Below, in pieces: positions 60,496 to 64,000 of a stretch of DNA of 64,000 nucleotides (positions are counted from its first letter, which is position 1; each line of letters opens with the position of its first letter). The stretch is from Sediminibacterium roseum. GTDB taxonomy: Bacteria > Bacteroidota > Bacteroidia > Chitinophagales > Chitinophagaceae. The stretch is from positions 92,646-156,645 of the forward strand of contig NZ_JAACJS010000002.1 in assembly GCF_009939005.1 (NCBI RefSeq), read 5' to 3'. The position numbers and the translations under genes were made by a program. The notes beneath the pieces were generated by a model. The model made no database searches. It was not told where the DNA came from and was given only the letters and a program-made list of their open reading frames with translations.

Positions 60496-62613
60496 TTAAC
60501 TAAAGATCACATAGGTGAGCCAACTCATTGCATACGCCAGTCCGGTCATATAAATAAACTGGAACACGGGCCATTTCCAGCTGCGGGTTTCGCGTTTTAC
60601 CACGGCGAGGGTGCTCATGCATTGCATGGCGAGCACGTAAAAAACCATCAACGACAATGCTGCGGGCAATGTATACACCTTGCTTCCGTCTTCGTGTGTG
60701 GCGGCATCCATTTTCTGGCGGAGGGAGCTGTTGTCGTCGGTCTCTTCCACGCTGTAAAGTGTTGCCATCGTTCCCACAAAAACCTCGCGTGCGGCAAAGG
60801 AGGTGATGAGGGCGATGCCGATCTTCCAATCGTAACCCAATGGTTCAATAACGGGTTCGATCGCTTTTCCTAAAATACCGGCGTAAGAGTTCTGCAGTTT
60901 TTCGGCAGACAAAGGTTTTTGCAGGGAGTCTGCCTGCGCAGGGTGCTGTTGTGCGAGCAAAGCATATTTCTGCTCAACTTTTTCGATCCTGTTGCCCGGC
61001 CCGTGCGAGCTCAGGAACCAGAGGAGCAGGCTGATCATGATGATCACCTTACCTGCATCAAAAACGAAGATCTTTGCTTTTTCCACCATGGTGATGCCAA
61101 CATTTTTCCAGCGCGGCGCACGGTAAATGGGCAATTCGAGGATGAAGAAACTTTTCTCTTTTATTTTGATGAAGAACTTCATCACATAACTCACAATAAG
61201 CGCCATGAATGTTCCCAAGAAATAAAGCGCCATCATTACCAGTCCCTGCACGCTCAGGAAGCCAAAATAATATTTATCGTCTATCACCAGCGAGATCAGG
61301 ATGGTATACACCGGCAAACGCGCGCTGCAGCTCATGAGGGGTGTAACGAGTATGGTAAGGAGCCTTTCTTTTTTGTTTTCGATGTTGCGCGCACTCATGA
61401 TCGCCGGAACGGCGCATGCAAAACCGCTGATCATGGGCATTACGCTTTTGCCGTTGAGCCCGGCTTTGCGCATCAGCTTATCGCTCAGGAAACTGATACG
61501 CGCCATATAGCCCGTGTCTTCGAGCACCGTGATCAATCCAAACAATATCATGATCTGCGGAACAAAAACGAGGATGCCGCTAAGGCCCGCCACCAGCCCG
61601 TTTACGATCAGGTCGCTCCACCAGGCCTGCGGCAACGTGGTGCTGAGCCAGCCGCCGGCTTTGGTAAACAGCCATTCAATACCATCCATCGGGAATTGCG
61701 CGAGCCAGAAAATACTTTGAAACAGGAGGAAGAGAACGGCGAGCAGGATCACATAACCCCAGGTTCGGTGAAGTAAAATGTTGTCGAGTTTCTCGGTGAA
61801 CATCTTTTTCTCCAGCGGCCCATGCTCCACCACATGCTGTTGCATGATCTGGCGGATGCGGGTATAGCGTTGCAGGATCTCTTCGGCCTGCGTTTTGTTT
61901 GGGTTGAATTTGTTTACGGTCTCTACCTGCTCCACTGCTTTCTGATCAAGATCGCTGAGCGGAAAATTTTCGTGGTTGATGAGGTAATGGATGGCCGCAT
62001 ACTCGCTCAGTTGCGGAAACAGTTTCTGAACGCCTTCCACCGATTCGGGCGCGAGTTTTTTGGTGTTCATAAAATCACGCGCATGCAGGTTCTGGTTCAT
62101 ACGCGAGGCCTGTGCCAGCACCTTCTTCAGCTCGGTGAGGCCCTTGTTCTTTCTCGGGTTAACGGTTACCACAGGGATGCCTAGCTCTGCTTCAAGGCCA
62201 TTGATGTCTATCTGGATGTCTTTTTTGGCGGCGATATCCGTCATGGTAAGCGCCATCACCACCGGTATTTTCAGATCGATGATCTGGCTGCAGAACAAAA
62301 GGTTTCGTTTGAGGTTGCTTGCATCGGCCACCAGCAGCACCATATCGGGTTTGATATCGGCGTCGGCGCCCATGAGCACTTTGTAGGCCACCCATTCATC
62401 GGCCCTGCGGGGGTAGAGGCTGTAAGTGCCGGGGAGATCGATCAGTTCTGCATCAAAATTCTCTTCGAGCCGTATGCTGCCGGTTTTTTTATCTACCGTA
62501 ACCCCGGGGAAGTTGCCCACTTTCTGGTTCAATCCCGTAAGCGCATTAAACAGTGATGTTTTGCCACTGTTGGGATTACCCACTAACGCGATATGTAATT
62601 CATTTTTTGCCAA
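60496..62613 (-). CDS. feoB: Ferrous iron transport protein B
   Basis: 705 residues: N-terminal G domain with VGNPNSGKTSLFNALTG (G1), NFPGVTVDKK (G2) and DLPGTYSL (G3), a helical linker, then a membrane part with eight or more segments and the duplicated Gate motifs (PVIMSARNIENK region, LMSCSARLPVYTILI). It imports Fe2+ into the cytoplasm. The G4 NxxD motif reads TMTD here, with Thr for Asn, which may lower nucleotide specificity. No feoA or feoC is visible. The start at ATG 62613 is standard. Confidence 0.96.
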   Translation of the reverse strand: MAKNELHIALVGNPNSGKTSLFNALTGLNQKVGNFPGVTVDKKTGSIRLEENFDAELIDLPGTYSLYPRRADEWVAYKVLMGADADIKPDMVLLVADASNLKRNLLFCSQIIDLKIPVVMALTMTDIAAKKDIQIDINGLEAELGIPVVTVNPRKNKGLTELKKVLAQASRMNQNLHARDFMNTKKLAPESVEGVQKLFPQLSEYAAIHYLINHENFPLSDLDQKAVEQVETVNKFNPNKTQAEEILQRYTRIRQIMQQHVVEHGPLEKKMFTEKLDNILLHRTWGYVILLAVLFLLFQSIFWLAQFPMDGIEWLFTKAGGWLSTTLPQAWWSDLIVNGLVAGLSGILVFVPQIMILFGLITVLEDTGYMARISFLSDKLMRKAGLNGKSVMPMISGFACAVPAIMSARNIENKKERLLTILVTPLMSCSARLPVYTILISLVIDDKYYFGFLSVQGLVMMALYFLGTFMALIVSYVMKFFIKIKEKSFFILELPIYRAPRWKNVGITMVEKAKIFVFDAGKVIIMISLLLWFLSSHGPGNRIEKVEQKYALLAQQHPAQADSLQKPLSAEKLQNSYAGILGKAIEPVIEPLGYDWKIGIALITSFAAREVFVGTMATLYSVEETDDNSSLRQKMDAATHEDGSKVYTLPAALSLMVFYVLAMQCMSTLAVVKRETRSWKWPVFQFIYMTGLAYAMSWLTYVIFS

Positions 62614-62781
62614 GAACGGAGACTGCCTGCAAAAGTAGCGGCAAACAAAGGTAGTAGGTTACGAGATCGGGAAGTTAAAGGGCGCCGGGTAGCGAGGCCT
62701 CTTTTAACTAATTTAATCCCGCTGCCTTCGCAAACTCCTGTCTTCATGCTGTATTTTTGCACGTCAGAAACCGTTCCTTGT

Positions 62782-64000
62782 ATGAAAAAATTACTGCCGG
62801 TACTTTTACTGGTACCCGTGCTTACGTATTCGCAGAGTAAGAAAAAGAAAAGACAGGCCGAAGAAAAAGCCAATGCAGAGCTGGTGGCCAACCTGAGATC
62901 GCATGTACAATATCTCGCAGACGATAAACTCGAAGGCAGGAGAACAGGAAGCCGGGGCGAGGACCTTGCCATGCAGTACATCGTTAACCAATACACCCAA
63001 ATGGGCCTTGAGCCCAGGGGCACCAAAGGTTTTATCCAGGAATTTGAGATCAACGAAGGCAAACAGGTGGATGCGGCAACAAAACTCAAAGTAGACGGCA
63101 AAACCCTAACGCTCAACGAAGACTTCCTGCCCCTCGCTTTTTGCGCCAACAGTAAAGTATCGGGATCGCCCGCCATGGCGCTCAACGAATCGAAACAACC
63201 CTGGTTCAAAGACCTGAAAGAGGTGCTGGAAGAAAACAGGAACAACCCGCATTTTGATGTAGAGGCCGAGATCAAAAAAACCGTGAACGCAGTTGCCGCA
63301 AAAGGCGCAACCGCCTTGTTTGTTTACAATACCTCACCGCTTGTAGACAATATCCAGTTCAACAGGAACGACAAAAGCGAACCCGTAAAAATACCCGTGG
63401 TTTACATTACCAAGGAAGGCTATAAAAAATACTTTTCCGATCATTCCGCTACGCTTGATATAGAAATGAACCTCAGTTTCTCGGAAAAAAAACGCATGGG
63501 TAAAAATGTGGCCGCGTTCATCAACAACCAGGCTGCCCACACGGTTGTGCTGGGCGCGCATTACGATCACCTGGGGTTTGGTGAAGACAAAGGTGCGCTT
63601 GATACCGGTCATGTGATCCACAACGGCGCCGACGATAATGCAAGCGGCACCGCGGCCCTGATAGAACTGGCGCGGATGCTGAAGAAGGCGCCGCCATCGC
63701 ACAACAATTACCTCATCCTTAATTTTTCAGGAGAAGAGCTCGGTTTGCTGGGAAGTAAATACTGGCTCGATCATCCCTCAACCCAGGTCACTCCCAATTA
63801 CATGATCAACATGGATATGGTTGGCCGTTACGATACCGCGCACAAACTCACCATCGGCGGCTACGGAACCTCACCGGTATGGGGCGAAGTGCTCAACGGG
63901 CAGGGCCTCGGCCTCGCCATGAAATTCGACAGCACCGGGAGCGGTCCCAGCGATCATGCGAGTTTTTACCGGAAAGACATTCCCGTGCTTTTTCTTTTTA
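62782..64000 (+). CDS. M28-family zinc peptidase, exported (3' end outside window)
   Basis: The reading frame is open from ATG 62782 to the end of the window; 406 residues are visible. Signal peptide ends near TYSQS. Seen: a PA-type inserted domain (around VNAVAAKGATALFVYNTS), the first zinc ligands VVLGAHYDHLGFG, then HNGADDNASGTAAL, catalytic FSGEELGLLGSKYW and MINMDMVGRY. Family: aminopeptidases of the periplasm or surface, using two zinc ions. It is divergent from feoB. Nothing suggests damage; the gene continues beyond the window. Confidence 0.94.
   Translation, partial: MKKLLPVLLLVPVLTYSQSKKKKRQAEEKANAELVANLRSHVQYLADDKLEGRRTGSRGEDLAMQYIVNQYTQMGLEPRGTKGFIQEFEINEGKQVDAATKLKVDGKTLTLNEDFLPLAFCANSKVSGSPAMALNESKQPWFKDLKEVLEENRNNPHFDVEAEIKKTVNAVAAKGATALFVYNTSPLVDNIQFNRNDKSEPVKIPVVYITKEGYKKYFSDHSATLDIEMNLSFSEKKRMGKNVAAFINNQAAHTVVLGAHYDHLGFGEDKGALDTGHVIHNGADDNASGTAALIELARMLKKAPPSHNNYLILNFSGEELGLLGSKYWLDHPSTQVTPNYMINMDMVGRYDTAHKLTIGGYGTSPVWGEVLNGQGLGLAMKFDSTGSGPSDHASFYRKDIPVLFLF

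Noticed and set aside
60919..61776. 285-codon open frame on the plus strand
   Set aside because: Antisense to feoB, with a His/Gln-rich product.
1..64000. tRNA, rRNA, CRISPR arrays, insertion sequences and prophage
   Set aside because: No cloverleaf, rRNA core, regularly spaced repeats, transposase or phage structural genes were recognised by eye; a covariance-model scan would be needed to exclude small RNAs.

Overview
The window reads as a contiguous piece of chromosome from a Bacteroidota bacterium, most likely Chitinophagaceae or a close relative. Evidence: many promoters fit the Bacteroidota pattern TTG/TTTG, about 18-20 nt, TAnnTTTG; there are two TonB-plug outer-membrane beta-barrel proteins, a propeller/Y_Y_Y sensor kinase, DUF2891 and GH3-type proteins, and weak Shine-Dalgarno signals. 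I see no rRNA, tRNA, CRISPR array, prophage or insertion sequence. Both ends cut through genes: the 3' part of uvrB on the left and the 5' part of an M28 peptidase on the right.

Layout. 1-7.8 kb: uvrB end, a TlpA-type thioredoxin lipoprotein/secreted protein, a YdcZ-type transporter, a KdnB-like Kdo 8-oxidase, a large TonB-plug barrel, kdsB, a sterol-desaturase-type hydroxylase and a 56-codon ORF. 8-17.5 kb: dnaN, a lone receiver protein, recX, an LpxR-like lipid A deacylase, nitrilase and nagA (overlapping), a barrel-like protein, an S41 peptidase lipoprotein, thiL and an inositol monophosphatase. 17.6-29.5 kb: a GT2 fusion protein, GH3, cyclophilin, LysE, FkbM methyltransferase, mtgA, the DUF2891-pnuC-nadR operon, a large polytopic membrane protein and an Nfu scaffold.

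29.7-38.1 kb is the most interesting part. A NarL-type response regulator and a propeller-type sensor kinase sit among a c-type cytochrome, two related YD-like lipoproteins and several very small proteins. In front of at least four, probably six, of these transcription units lies the same 14-bp near-palindrome (consensus CACATRAAYRKGTG). In four of them it abuts the -33 TTG box and lies 23-24 nt from a TAnnTTTG box. One of these is in front of the regulator gene itself. This looks like a local, autoregulated and apparently undescribed regulon.

38.1-54.9 kb: uvrD/pcrA, an AHSA1/SRPBCC protein, two L,D-transpeptidase-type proteins, an AraC-family regulator, a second TonB-plug barrel, a di-haem cytochrome c peroxidase, a hybrid histidine kinase, a serine beta-lactamase-like protein, and a three-gene membrane protein/histidine kinase/response regulator operon. 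55-59.1 kb: a four-gene operon with a structured leader (three-TM protein, small beta protein, barrel-like protein, lysozyme-like protein with a peptidoglycan-binding-like tail), facing a 99-aa unknown. 59.2-64 kb: an MFS symporter, feoB and the M28 peptidase.

The genes shared by this neighbourhood point to envelope work (Kdo/lipid A, peptidoglycan, outer-membrane barrels), nucleotide cofactor salvage and signal transduction. A second non-coding signal is a repeat of the ATCTGTG type: one copy at 19.58 kb and two in perfect 31-bp inverted orientation at 27.27-27.36 kb.
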